41,580 bases of DNA from Candidatus Roizmanbacteria bacterium (GTDB lineage: Bacteria; Patescibacteriota; Microgenomatia; UBA1406), in contig JANLHL010000038.1 of NCBI GenBank assembly GCA_024654535.1, forward strand, positions 1-41,580, written 5' to 3'. Positions 8,442 to 18,041 of this stretch are shown here, piece after piece. How positions within the stretch are numbered: the stretch's first letter is position 1; each line of letters opens with the position of its first letter. A model generated the notes under the pieces. That model worked only from the letters and a program-made list of their open reading frames with translations, was not told the origin of the DNA and did no database searches. Made by a program: the position numbers and the translations under genes.

Positions 8442-10057
8442 CTATGCAATTAGAAAAGAACCATAATGATATTAAGACAGCAGTAATTTACCTTCGGGTA
8501 TCTACTGAGGAACAAGTAGATAATTTCTCTTTAGATACACAGGCAGATATCTGTACTAAAGAAGCTCAAAGGCGAGGTATTGAGATAATCAAAGTCTTTA
8601 GAGAAGAAGGAAGATCGGCAAAAACAATTACTGGTAGACCTGTACTTATTGAATTATTAGAATTCTGCAGGAAAAATAAAAAAACATTAGATGCTGTAAT
8701 TGCATATAGGCTTGACCGCATATCCCGACAGACTTCAGATTATCTTGCTATCCGTAAAAAACTATCTGAATCTGGAATTTCGCTAATATCTGTTACAGAA
8801 CCAACCGGAAATAGTCCTACAGAAAAATTAGTAGAGACTATCTTAGCTGGATTTGCTCAACTTGATAATGACGTGCGAGGTGAACGTGCACGGAATGGGT
8901 TACGAGCACGTTTTTTCGCTGGACTTCCATGTGGAACACCACCTTTTGGTTATATAAACGAGAATGGGTATGCTGTTAAAGATCCCAAAACATGGGACAA
9001 AGTAAAGACAGCATGGGAACTTATGGCAACTGGAACAAAAACGCTATCAGAAATGGCACGTATTATGAATGAATGGGGTTTATGCCAAACTTCTAGGAGT
9101 AAAGAACGACCATTATTACCACAAACTATTAATCGTATATTTCGGAATAAATTTTACATAGGTATATTAACTTCTAAACGTCATCCTGAAGAAGTAAAAG
9201 GACAACATTTACCCATGATTTCTGAAGCTATCTTTTATCGAGTTCAAGCTGCTCTTGATGGTAGGAATACCAATATTAATGTGCCTTTAGCAAGGAAAAA
9301 CAGAGATAATACAGAGTTTCCACTACGAAGGATAGTACTCTGTCGTAACTGTGGAACGCCATTAACTGGAGCATGGAGTAAAGGGAAACGCCAAAAGTAT
9401 GGATATTATTTTTGTCGGAAAAGGTGCGGTATGTCATCTATTCCAATGGATGATATGAATAATGCCATGATTCATTTTTTATCGACAATTACTCCTACAA
9501 AAGGTTGTTTAGATGCTTTTATTGCACTGTTAAGAAGGACTTATTACCAGCGGATTAAACAATTACAGAAACGAAAAGAAGAAGCTGATAGTGAACTAAA
9601 AAAACTTCAAACCCTTCGGCAATCATTGATTCAGAAAAATCTAACTGGTGTCTATTCTGATGAAATATTTAAAGATCAAAATAAACTTATTGAGGAACAG
9701 ATACTATCTTTACAAATAGCAAAAAGTGACGAATCGTTAGCAAAATATAATCTTGAATCGATTGTTAAGTTTATGCAGGAGAAATTTAATAATTTAGGTA
9801 GAACGTATCAAATGTCTAACTTGAGCCAGATTAGAGTTCTCTTGTGTTCGATATTTCCATCTGGGATGGTATGGAGCTATCCGGGCTATTCGAACACCTC
9901 AATTAGCCCATTATATCAATCTATTCGTATGTTTGAGGATGATAGCATCACTTCTGGCGGAGGAGGCGGGATTCGAACCCGCGAGCTCTTGCGAGCGCAC
10001 GCTTTCCAAGCGTGTGGAATAAACCGCTATCCGACTCCTCCAAAGATAAGTTGCTAA
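8438..10057 (+). CDS. Large serine recombinase (resolvase + recombinase + zinc ribbon)
   Basis: AVIYLRVSTEEQVDNFSLDTQ, YRLDRISRQTSDYL, recombinase domain, zinc ribbon CRNCGTPL...YYFCRKRCG, coiled coil. The last ~35 codons are antisense to tRNA-Ser. Confidence 0.9.
   Translation: MTMQLEKNHNDIKTAVIYLRVSTEEQVDNFSLDTQADICTKEAQRRGIEIIKVFREEGRSAKTITGRPVLIELLEFCRKNKKTLDAVIAYRLDRISRQTSDYLAIRKKLSESGISLISVTEPTGNSPTEKLVETILAGFAQLDNDVRGERARNGLRARFFAGLPCGTPPFGYINENGYAVKDPKTWDKVKTAWELMATGTKTLSEMARIMNEWGLCQTSRSKERPLLPQTINRIFRNKFYIGILTSKRHPEEVKGQHLPMISEAIFYRVQAALDGRNTNINVPLARKNRDNTEFPLRRIVLCRNCGTPLTGAWSKGKRQKYGYYFCRKRCGMSSIPMDDMNNAMIHFLSTITPTKGCLDAFIALLRRTYYQRIKQLQKRKEEADSELKKLQTLRQSLIQKNLTGVYSDEIFKDQNKLIEEQILSLQIAKSDESLAKYNLESIVKFMQEKFNNLGRTYQMSNLSQIRVLLCSIFPSGMVWSYPGYSNTSISPLYQSIRMFEDDSITSGGGGGIRTRELLRAHAFQACGINRYPTPPKISC
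9955..10041 (-). tRNA. tRNA-Ser (anticodon GGA), CCA encoded
   Basis: GGAGGAG acceptor / CTCCTCC-G-CCA; CACGC-TTGGAAA-GCGTG anticodon arm; long variable arm; GCGGG-TTCGAAT-CCCGC T arm. Confidence 0.95.
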
Positions 10058-10154
10058 TGGGGGTAATTATACCAACTTAGAACCCCTTTATTGAGAGATT
10101 GAAACGCCATTTGATTTAGCACCATACTCGATGTATGCTTTGTAACTAATTACT

Positions 10155-11168
10155 ATGCACAGCAACAAAACAACAATTGTCGTTAGTGGCAGCATAGCCT
10201 TTGATCATATAATGAATCTCAAAGGGAAATTTGCTGATTATATTTTGCCCGATCAGATACACAAACTGAACGTTTCTTTTCTCATGGATACGGTCAAAAA
10301 GGAATTTGGTGGCACAGGAGGAAACCAGGCCTATTCTCTTGCGTTGCTGGGAGAGCATCCTCATCTTCTTACAACTGCCGGAAATGATTTTACGTCATAT
10401 AACACATATCTACAGAACGTTGGGGTAAATACCGATCAGGTTGAGATACAAAGAGCCATGCCCTGCGCGGTAGGGTTTGCGATGACCGACCTCAATGATA
10501 ATCAAATATGGGGATTTGGATCTGCGGCATCTGGCGAGATAACTAAATACAAACCGGATCATTTTTTACACACATTTACGGATAAAAAAAATCTCTTCGT
10601 CATACTCGCTCCACAGCATCAAGACGCGATGATTCGTTGGGCGACGTATTGCCGCACAAATAATATCCGCTATATGTTTGATCCTGCATTTCAGATTCCA
10701 CAGATTTCCAATACGCAGTTAGAACGAGCAATTGCCGGAGCGGAACTGCTATTTGGCAATGACTATGAGCTCGCCTTGATATCTTCAAAACTCAAACTGG
10801 CCACTCTATTTGATATTTTTCGTAAAAACGCAAAGACGAAAGTTGTCGTAAAAACACTCGGTCCAAACGGTTCTATTGTCTACGATCTTATACACAAGAA
10901 AGAATACCGAATTCCAGCAGTACGTATTGCGAAGGTTGTGGATCCTACGGGAGCCGGAGATGCATACAGATCTGGATTTATTACTGGTTATTTAAATCAC
11001 AGGAGCTTAACCCGGTGCGGGTGCATGGGATCTGTTGCCGCAAGCTACGCTGTTGAACACTATGGAACGATTAACCATACGTTTACACACACGCAATTTA
11101 ATAAAAGGTTGAAAGATAACTATGCGGATATGTTAGAATTACATCCTAAAACACACTATGAACTATAG
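10155..11168 (+). CDS. PfkB-family carbohydrate kinase, adenosine kinase-like
   Basis: FGGTGGNQAYSLALLG and DPTGAGDAYRSGFITGYL; overlaps ahcY. Confidence 0.8.
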   Translation: MHSNKTTIVVSGSIAFDHIMNLKGKFADYILPDQIHKLNVSFLMDTVKKEFGGTGGNQAYSLALLGEHPHLLTTAGNDFTSYNTYLQNVGVNTDQVEIQRAMPCAVGFAMTDLNDNQIWGFGSAASGEITKYKPDHFLHTFTDKKNLFVILAPQHQDAMIRWATYCRTNNIRYMFDPAFQIPQISNTQLERAIAGAELLFGNDYELALISSKLKLATLFDIFRKNAKTKVVVKTLGPNGSIVYDLIHKKEYRIPAVRIAKVVDPTGAGDAYRSGFITGYLNHRSLTRCGCMGSVAASYAVEHYGTINHTFTHTQFNKRLKDNYADMLELHPKTHYEL

Positions 11169-12450
11169 CATAGCCGACTTAAAACTAGCTCCTAAAGGGA
11201 AAAAAAGGATAGATTGGGCAAATCTACGAATGCCAGTTCTGGCAACTATCGCTGCCCGTTTTTCCAAAACAAAACCGCTGAAGGGTTTGCGTATAGGAGC
11301 ATGTCTCCATGTAACCACAGAGACGGCCAACTTGATGATCGTCCTAAAAAGCGCAGGGGCATCGGTGTATTTGTGTGCATCCAATCCGCTGTCTACACAA
11401 GACGATACTGCCGCAGCACTTGTCCGTTATTTCAATATTCCAGTTTTTGCTATATACGGCGAAGATAAGAAAACCTACTACCGTCATTTGGAACACGTTT
11501 TAAATGTACAACCACATATTACTATGGATGACGGTGCTGATCTGGTTTCGTTATTGAGCACTTATTCCATAGCTGAAGAGAATAAACGGTATACGATAAA
11601 AAACAAGAGCAACAAATCTTGGAATTTCTACGGTAGTAGCGAAGAGACAACGACTGGCGTTATTCGTCTGAAGGCTATGGAAAAAGATGGTGCGCTTAAA
11701 ATACCGGTACTTGCGGTGAACGATTCGTATACAAAGTATTTATTCGATAACCGTTATGGGACGGGGCAATCAACCATCGATGGTATTTTACGTGCTACAA
11801 ATATTTTACTCGCTGGAAAAAAGGTTGTCGTTGCTGGGTACGGTTGGTGTGGAAGGGGCTTTGCCACAAGGGTGAGAGGTATGGGTTCACACGTCATTGT
11901 AACTGAAGTAGATCCAGTTCGGGCACTGGAAGCCGTAATGGACGGCTTTCAAGTAATGCCCATGAATAAGGCGGCAAAGATAGGTGATTTATTTGTAACT
12001 CTAACGGGTGATAAATCAGTTATCACCCTTTCGCATTTGCGTTCGATGACAAATGGTGCAATTGTTGCAAATTCCGGTCATTTCAATGTTGAAATTGAGG
12101 TAGATAAACTAGAGAAAGCTGCTCAATCTAAGAGAGAAATCCGTGAAAACATGGTGGAATATGTACTAAATGGTAAAAAGATATATGTTTTAGGTGAAGG
12201 AAGATTGATCAACTTAGCCGCCGCAGAAGGTCATCCTGCAGAAGTGATGGATCTGAGTTTTGCCAATCAAGCGTTGGCCGCGGAATGGTTATACAAGAGT
12301 CGTGGTACACTGTCGCCTCGTGTCTATAAATTACCTGAAAAATTAGATACTACGGTTGCAAAGCTTAAGTTGAAGGCTATGCATATCCAGTATGATACGC
12401 TAACCCAAGAACAAAAGAAGTATTTAAACAGCTGGCAAGAGGGAACATAG
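11158..12450 (+). CDS. ahcY: Adenosylhomocysteinase
   Basis: CLHVTTETANL, GTGQSTIDGILRATN, KKVVVAGYGWCGRGFATRVRGMGSHVIVTEVDPVRALEA, NSGHFNVEI. Confidence 0.93.
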   Translation: MNYSIADLKLAPKGKKRIDWANLRMPVLATIAARFSKTKPLKGLRIGACLHVTTETANLMIVLKSAGASVYLCASNPLSTQDDTAAALVRYFNIPVFAIYGEDKKTYYRHLEHVLNVQPHITMDDGADLVSLLSTYSIAEENKRYTIKNKSNKSWNFYGSSEETTTGVIRLKAMEKDGALKIPVLAVNDSYTKYLFDNRYGTGQSTIDGILRATNILLAGKKVVVAGYGWCGRGFATRVRGMGSHVIVTEVDPVRALEAVMDGFQVMPMNKAAKIGDLFVTLTGDKSVITLSHLRSMTNGAIVANSGHFNVEIEVDKLEKAAQSKREIRENMVEYVLNGKKIYVLGEGRLINLAAAEGHPAEVMDLSFANQALAAEWLYKSRGTLSPRVYKLPEKLDTTVAKLKLKAMHIQYDTLTQEQKKYLNSWQEGT

Positions 12451-12549
12451 GTAGAAAGTTCGTTATCTGCAAAACTATTTTAAATATGCTATACTATATC
12501 TTAAGATAGTAAGAAACTTCTGATAATCGTAGTAACTACACGATCAACT

Positions 12550-12590
12550 GAGCTCTCTTTTTTTCAATAAATAGAGCTTATATAAGCTCT
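12550..12590 (+). repeat. Perfect 18-bp palindrome AGAGCTTATATAAGCTCT (12573-12590) plus upstream GAGCTCT (12550-12556)
   Basis: Read directly, in the leader of the DEAD-box gene. Confidence 0.6.
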
Positions 12591-12620
12591 TACTCTCAAT
12601 TATATATTTATACATATTGT

Positions 12621-13859
12621 ATGTTTAATAGAAACAGAAGGCCAGTTGGCCCACGTAGGTTCGGTTCGTCAGGTCCGTCGAAGTTTGGTAGTAATGGGAG
12701 TCGTTTTAGACAATCTTCACGCGGTGGAGGTCGGTATGGTAATAAGTTTGTTTCATACGACATGGTCCAGCGTTACATAGAACGCGCATCGGCAACAAAA
12801 AATACTGCTGTTGCAGAAGAAGAGGAGACAAGACCGTTTTCTGTGTTGACTTTGCAAAGCAGGCTGAAAGAGAACATTAAGGCAAGAGGATACGAAAAAA
12901 TGACACCTATTCAAGATAAGGCCATTTCCCAAATTCTAGAGAATCGTGACGTTATTGGTATAGCCAATACTGGCACAGGTAAAACAGGAGCCTTTTTGAT
13001 TCCCATAATAGAGCGAATAACAAAAGATTCTAGCTATAAAGCACTTGTCATAGTGCCGACGAGAGAACTTGCTATACAAATTCGCGATGAGCTTCAACAT
13101 TTTTCAGCGAATATGTCTATTTATAGCACCGTATGCATAGGAAAATCATCTATGTACAGCCAAAAACAGCAACTACGCCGTAATCCTCATGTGGTTATAG
13201 GCACACCAGGAAGATTGAAAGATCTTATAGAGCGCAAAGATTTAAATTTAAGTATGTTCCGCGTTGTTGTACTAGATGAAGTTGATCGTATGTTAGATAT
13301 GGGTTTCGTACAAGATGTTCGACATATCATTGGGTTTTTGCCTCCTGTGCGACAATCTCTGTTTTTTTCAGCGACAGTTTCTGCAGAAATAAATAGCCTC
13401 ATTCAAAGCTTTGTGAGAAATCCAGTGTCTATTTCAGTAAAGACACATGAGACAACGAGTAATATCGAACAAAAAGTGATGCGTGCGAGTGGAGAGTCAG
13501 CAAAAATAGAGCTTTTACATTCACTATTGTCAAAAGAAGAATTTGGCAAAGTGTTGGTATTCGGAAGAACGAAACGCAATGTAGACAAGCTTACAAAAGC
13601 ACTGTTTGAGAAGGGGTATAAAACTGCCTCTATTCACGGAGACAAGCCACAAGCTAATCGCCAACGTGCAATACAGATGTTTAAGCAAGACGAGGTGAAG
13701 ATCTTGGTAGCAACCGATGTTGCAGCACGGGGCTTAGATATTGCAAATATTACCCATGTCATAAACTTTGATGCGCCCGAGACATTTGAAGACTATGTAC
13801 ATCGTATCGGAAGAACGGGAAGAGCAGATAAACTGGGTATTGCGGTGACGTTTGTGTAA
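12621..13859 (+). CDS. DEAD-box RNA helicase with Gly/Arg/Ser-rich N-terminal tail
   Basis: TPIQ, ANTGTGKTGA, PTRELAIQ, TPGRLKDL, VLDEVDRMLDMGF, SATV, ARGLDI, HRIGRTGR. Confidence 0.95.
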   Translation: MFNRNRRPVGPRRFGSSGPSKFGSNGSRFRQSSRGGGRYGNKFVSYDMVQRYIERASATKNTAVAEEEETRPFSVLTLQSRLKENIKARGYEKMTPIQDKAISQILENRDVIGIANTGTGKTGAFLIPIIERITKDSSYKALVIVPTRELAIQIRDELQHFSANMSIYSTVCIGKSSMYSQKQQLRRNPHVVIGTPGRLKDLIERKDLNLSMFRVVVLDEVDRMLDMGFVQDVRHIIGFLPPVRQSLFFSATVSAEINSLIQSFVRNPVSISVKTHETTSNIEQKVMRASGESAKIELLHSLLSKEEFGKVLVFGRTKRNVDKLTKALFEKGYKTASIHGDKPQANRQRAIQMFKQDEVKILVATDVAARGLDIANITHVINFDAPETFEDYVHRIGRTGRADKLGIAVTFV

Positions 13860-13879
13860 TGGAATAGGAGTGGTGACTT

Positions 13880-14152
13880 ATGTATACTATGCGCATGAGC
13901 ATAGAAAAGGAGAATGTTCGGTTTAAGTTGGATCAATTACGAAAAGATAAGATTATTTATGCGATTGAGTCCTGCGCCACTAATACAATCTGTCTTTTTG
14001 GTTTTTTATTTTCGAACCAATACTTTCACAATCCGCTAAGAGATACTGTGAATATATTACTACTGCTAATTGCGATCGGATACACGCTCTATATGGGAGT
14101 TGGAAACAGTAAGCGTTTGTTAAATATAAAAAAACTGGAAAAAACCATTTAA
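13880..14152 (+). CDS. Small membrane protein, hypothetical
   Basis: 90-aa ORF with two predicted hydrophobic segments; stop overlaps the next start. Confidence 0.5.
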   Translation: MYTMRMSIEKENVRFKLDQLRKDKIIYAIESCATNTICLFGFLFSNQYFHNPLRDTVNILLLLIAIGYTLYMGVGNSKRLLNIKKLEKTI

Positions 14153-14682
14153 TGCCCAAACGTATCTCTGAAAAAACCATTTTTGAAAAAGGTCGTTTTT
14201 TGTTGAAGGACATTACTATCCAACTTGATTCAGATAAGACAGTGACCTATCAAATGTGGGACAAACCTGATACCGCAATGATAGTGCCTATTACTGAGAA
14301 CGGAGATTGTATATTCATACGTGAGTATCATGCCGCACTGGATTCTACGATTGTTGCTTTGCCAAAGGGAAGGGTAGAGAGTGGAGATTTAGCACTTGAG
14401 GCAGCAAATAAAGAATTACAGGAGGAAGTTGGCTATGGTGCCGGCACATTAACTCACATAGCTACGTTTAGCGTAATCCCTGGATATATTTCTGGATTAA
14501 CGCACGTATATCTGGCCCAGAACCTTATTAAAAGCGAGAAGAAGGGTGACGAACAGTGGGAATTACCCATGTTTCTACACCCTCTAAAAGAGTTCGAAAA
14601 ACTTATCGACGATAAGATGCTTACAGAAGCGCGCATGATAGCGGCACTCTATGAAGTTCGACGGTTTTTATATAATAAGTAA
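14152..14682 (+). CDS. Nudix hydrolase (ADP-ribose pyrophosphatase-like)
   Basis: PKGRVESGDLALEAANKELQEEVGYGAGTLTHIATFSVIPGY. Confidence 0.85.
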   Translation: MPKRISEKTIFEKGRFLLKDITIQLDSDKTVTYQMWDKPDTAMIVPITENGDCIFIREYHAALDSTIVALPKGRVESGDLALEAANKELQEEVGYGAGTLTHIATFSVIPGYISGLTHVYLAQNLIKSEKKGDEQWELPMFLHPLKEFEKLIDDKMLTEARMIAALYEVRRFLYNK

Positions 14683-14690
14683 ATACATCA

Positions 14691-15107
14691 ATGCCAAACG
14701 TTATTGCATCAGTTAAAGCCTTCATATTACACAAAGAGAAAGTACTTATGGTATATGAAAAGTTACGTAAAAATGGCACGTGGGATTTACCCGGTGGCAA
14801 GATAGAATACGGAGAGACTCCTTACCAGGCATTGAAGCGGGAAATTCATGAAGAGCTGAGGATTGAAATTGAAATCAAAAAACCTCTTGGCTTGTATTGG
14901 TTTTATTCAGAACATAACAAACACGAAGTTATCTGTAGCACTTTTTTATGCACTGTGAAAGAAAATTGTGTTATTGATATCACTCAAAATCCAGCAGACG
15001 AAAAGATAACCGAGTACAGGTGGGTGACGAGAAAAGACATTGTTACAAACAATATAGTACCCATTACTGAAAGCCTCATGGAATTGTTATCTGCTTCAAT
15101 TTTTTAA
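14691..15107 (+). CDS. Nudix hydrolase
   Basis: LPGGKIEYGETPYQALKREIHEELRIEI Nudix box. Confidence 0.9.
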   Translation: MPNVIASVKAFILHKEKVLMVYEKLRKNGTWDLPGGKIEYGETPYQALKREIHEELRIEIEIKKPLGLYWFYSEHNKHEVICSTFLCTVKENCVIDITQNPADEKITEYRWVTRKDIVTNNIVPITESLMELLSASIF

Positions 15108-15132
15108 GATATTGAAATACAGATTACCCCAA

Positions 15133-16620
15133 TCATTTTCTATACACAAGTAGCCATTCGTTGTCGATACGTATTTTTTTAACCATGTGTAACCCTTTTG
15201 TTGCAGTGAATTCCCAGCGCTGTTCTTTAAGTGTTTTCTGCTCAGATTGGGTAATGACGTAAAGCGTGTTTAAATTTTCATACTCTTTTTCTGAGGCTGG
15301 TTTTACAGCTGTGTCTCGTTCTAAAAAGTATCGAAATGCGGTAGCTTGCGCATCACCAATAATATTCTCAGTAATGTTATAGGGAGGTTTGGGGTTATCC
15401 TTTCGTATTAATGTGCTAATTTTTTCTATTTCACGTATGGGTATATATCCATACGGCGACCGAGCCGGAGTGACAATTATACTCAAGCTGCTTACGAGAG
15501 CGTATACTGTTAAAAACAGTAATAGTACCGTTGTTGACTTATAGTTCAAAAAGGCAAAAATTACTAAAAAAAGTAAGAAAGGATATATCGCAAATAAATA
15601 ACGCATAAAATATTCAGAGAATCCCGAGGCGAGTGCCGTCATAATAAAAGCAAAAGTAGTCACAATAATTCCTGCGTAAATAAAAGATGTATGTAATATT
15701 TTGTTTCTTGTTGTATGGAGCCATAGTGTAATAGAAATACATAAAAGAGTGCCCATACTTGCCGTAAAAACACGTGGTAATTGCAATAACTTTTTATAGT
15801 GAAATTCAGCGTCATATATTCCAAAAGGTACGAGAAGCCCATGGTCAAGCCTTGATAATCTGTTCAGTATGGTGCGATATCCTGTTGTTGTGCCATTTGT
15901 AAGATGTTGAATAAATCCTTGCGTAAGATACCACGAGTGTCGAAATTCAAAAAGTATGAGGGGCATACTTGCCAAGATGAATCCACCAACAAACCAAAGG
16001 GCGGACAGCCTCCACGACTTTATACGAAGTATAGGAATAAGTAGTAATGGTAACGCCGCAAAATAGTGAAGATTAAAAATAATCCCTACAAGCATACCTG
16101 CTAAAAATATCCACAGCGATTGACGCTTCTTGCTATAGGTGTAATAAAAGCAGAGCCAAAAGAATACAGAGAGCGAAAGAATGGGGCTGGGGTTCCAGAA
16201 AATCCTGGTATAGATGACCGAAACTGGCGAGGCTGCAAAAATGGCAGTAGCAAGTAACCGTTGCCACGATTTTTTAGTAGCTGAAGCAGTAAGTGCATAA
16301 AACATAGGTATGGCAATGAGCATAAGGAGTGCGTTCGGTATGGTGGCTGCTGTCACTTGAAATTTTTGCAATAACAATCCTGCCATCCCTATATAGTAGT
16401 GTAATGACCCGAAATACAAAACATGGGTTCCATACTGACCAAGCGAGATAGGAGGACCAATGAGAGTGAGCTTCTTGTTCTGATAGAGTCGTAAAACTGC
16501 CAACATATCTCGGGCAGTATCTTCTTTAAAAATATAGCCCGTATCTAAGTTAAATCTGTATAAAAATAAACCTAAACACATAATGGCTACGATATAAAAC
16601 CAAGTTGTCAATTTCGACAT
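15133..16620 (-). CDS. Polytopic glycosyltransferase, GT39/PMT-like
   Basis: Many TM segments, N-terminal FKEDTARDMLAV acidic loop, LHYYIG. Confidence 0.7.
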   Translation of the reverse strand: MSKLTTWFYIVAIMCLGLFLYRFNLDTGYIFKEDTARDMLAVLRLYQNKKLTLIGPPISLGQYGTHVLYFGSLHYYIGMAGLLLQKFQVTAATIPNALLMLIAIPMFYALTASATKKSWQRLLATAIFAASPVSVIYTRIFWNPSPILSLSVFFWLCFYYTYSKKRQSLWIFLAGMLVGIIFNLHYFAALPLLLIPILRIKSWRLSALWFVGGFILASMPLILFEFRHSWYLTQGFIQHLTNGTTTGYRTILNRLSRLDHGLLVPFGIYDAEFHYKKLLQLPRVFTASMGTLLCISITLWLHTTRNKILHTSFIYAGIIVTTFAFIMTALASGFSEYFMRYLFAIYPFLLFLVIFAFLNYKSTTVLLLFLTVYALVSSLSIIVTPARSPYGYIPIREIEKISTLIRKDNPKPPYNITENIIGDAQATAFRYFLERDTAVKPASEKEYENLNTLYVITQSEQKTLKEQRWEFTATKGLHMVKKIRIDNEWLLVYRK

Positions 16621-16666
16621 GAGAAAATAATAACATTAGTGGTAAATTTGGAGCAGAGCAGAAAAT

Positions 16667-18001
16667 TTAATGTAGCAATAGCCGTTTTATTGCAGCCAAT
16701 AAGTACATAGATCCGGTGACCACTACGATATCACTTGAGAGCGCAATAGCTTTTTCAAGAGCCTTTTTTTGATTAGGTTCTTTGATGCATATGCTTTTCA
16801 TCTCGTCAGATATTTTTAGGTATAGGTCATTTGCAGAGCTTGAAATTTGTGGAATATCCATTGTTTCGAATGCAAATTCCGTTAACACTATATGCTGTGC
16901 ATTTATTAAGCAATACCGCAACATTATTTTTGAATTTTTGTCATTCTTCACTGCAATACAATAGGTAATTTTCTTATTTTGGTAAACCTTACTTAGTGTT
17001 TGCACGAATGCCTTCATTTTTTGTGGATTATGTGCGCTGTCTAGTATCAGTAATTTTTTCTTGTAGTTTATAGTTTCAAACCTCCCAGGAATAGTTGTAT
17101 GTGCAAATATATTTTGTGCAGTTTTGTGAGAAAATGTCCATGCATCTCGCTTACTGACATACTCTACTCCAGCGAGCGCTAAGCTCGCATTTTGAGCTTG
17201 GTAATAGCCGATTGTTTTAAGGGCGTACTGTACGTACGAGTCTGAGAGCATATATCTGAAAAAAGTACCGAGCGGTGACACCTGTATAGTGTTATATGAA
17301 GTAGGGTTTGTGACAAAAGACAATGAGGCTTTATTTTTTTGTGCGGCACGAGTAAACACAGCTTGTACTGTAGGGCTCTGATCACAAGAAAATACAACGT
17401 TTTTTGCGTAAATTATACCAGTCTTTTGTGCAGCAATTGCCTTTGTAGTTTTTCCAAGTACCGAGGTATGGTCAAGGCCAATTTTTGTTAAGAGACATAC
17501 TTTATCAGTTCTCTCGACAACGTTAGTTCCATCAAACAAACCTCCGACTCCTGTTTCGATGACAGCATAATCAACCCGTTCTTCATAAAACCACACGTAT
17601 GCTATTGCGACTAATATCTCAAAATAGGTTGCCGAACCGTACCTAGCTGTTTCCAGGTGTTTAAGGGCATCTCTTACCGACTGTAAGATAGCAACAAAAC
17701 TTTTTTTCGCTATCATTTGTCCATTTATTTGTAGGCGCTCACGTATATCTACAAAATGTGGTTTTACATGCAAACCAGTTTTTTTACCATGTGCTGATAA
17801 AAGCGAGCTTACAAAAGTTGCGGTCGATCCCTTTCCTGAAGTTCCGGCAATATGAATTATGCGCAGCTTATTCTGTGGATTTCCTAGAAGTTCCATTATG
17901 CGCTTCATGCGAAGCAGACCTAGGTGTGCTGGAAATTTTGTCTTGCGTGTTTGTGGTATCGTCGAGTACATGTACTCGACGGCCTCATCAAAGGTTTTCA
18001 T
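16667..18001 (-). CDS. folC: Folylpolyglutamate/dihydrofolate synthase-like Mur ligase
   Basis: IIHIAGTSGKGSTATFVSSLL, SPHFxDIRERLQING-like VKPHFVDIRERLQING, AVIETGVGGLFDGTN, GLDHTSVLG, LDSAHNP. Start trimmed from 18118 to avoid overlap with ddl. Confidence 0.85.
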   Translation of the reverse strand: MKTFDEAVEYMYSTIPQTRKTKFPAHLGLLRMKRIMELLGNPQNKLRIIHIAGTSGKGSTATFVSSLLSAHGKKTGLHVKPHFVDIRERLQINGQMIAKKSFVAILQSVRDALKHLETARYGSATYFEILVAIAYVWFYEERVDYAVIETGVGGLFDGTNVVERTDKVCLLTKIGLDHTSVLGKTTKAIAAQKTGIIYAKNVVFSCDQSPTVQAVFTRAAQKNKASLSFVTNPTSYNTIQVSPLGTFFRYMLSDSYVQYALKTIGYYQAQNASLALAGVEYVSKRDAWTFSHKTAQNIFAHTTIPGRFETINYKKKLLILDSAHNPQKMKAFVQTLSKVYQNKKITYCIAVKNDKNSKIMLRYCLINAQHIVLTEFAFETMDIPQISSSANDLYLKISDEMKSICIKEPNQKKALEKAIALSSDIVVVTGSMYLLAAIKRLLLH

Positions 18002-18041
18002 ATGCGACATTATACACGAGTAGAGTGTGTATAATAAAACA

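Noticed and set aside
1-9954. Left attachment site of the integrated element
   Set aside because: No second copy of the tRNA-Ser 3' segment found in the window; the left end is probably outside, and serine integrase cores are too short to identify by eye.
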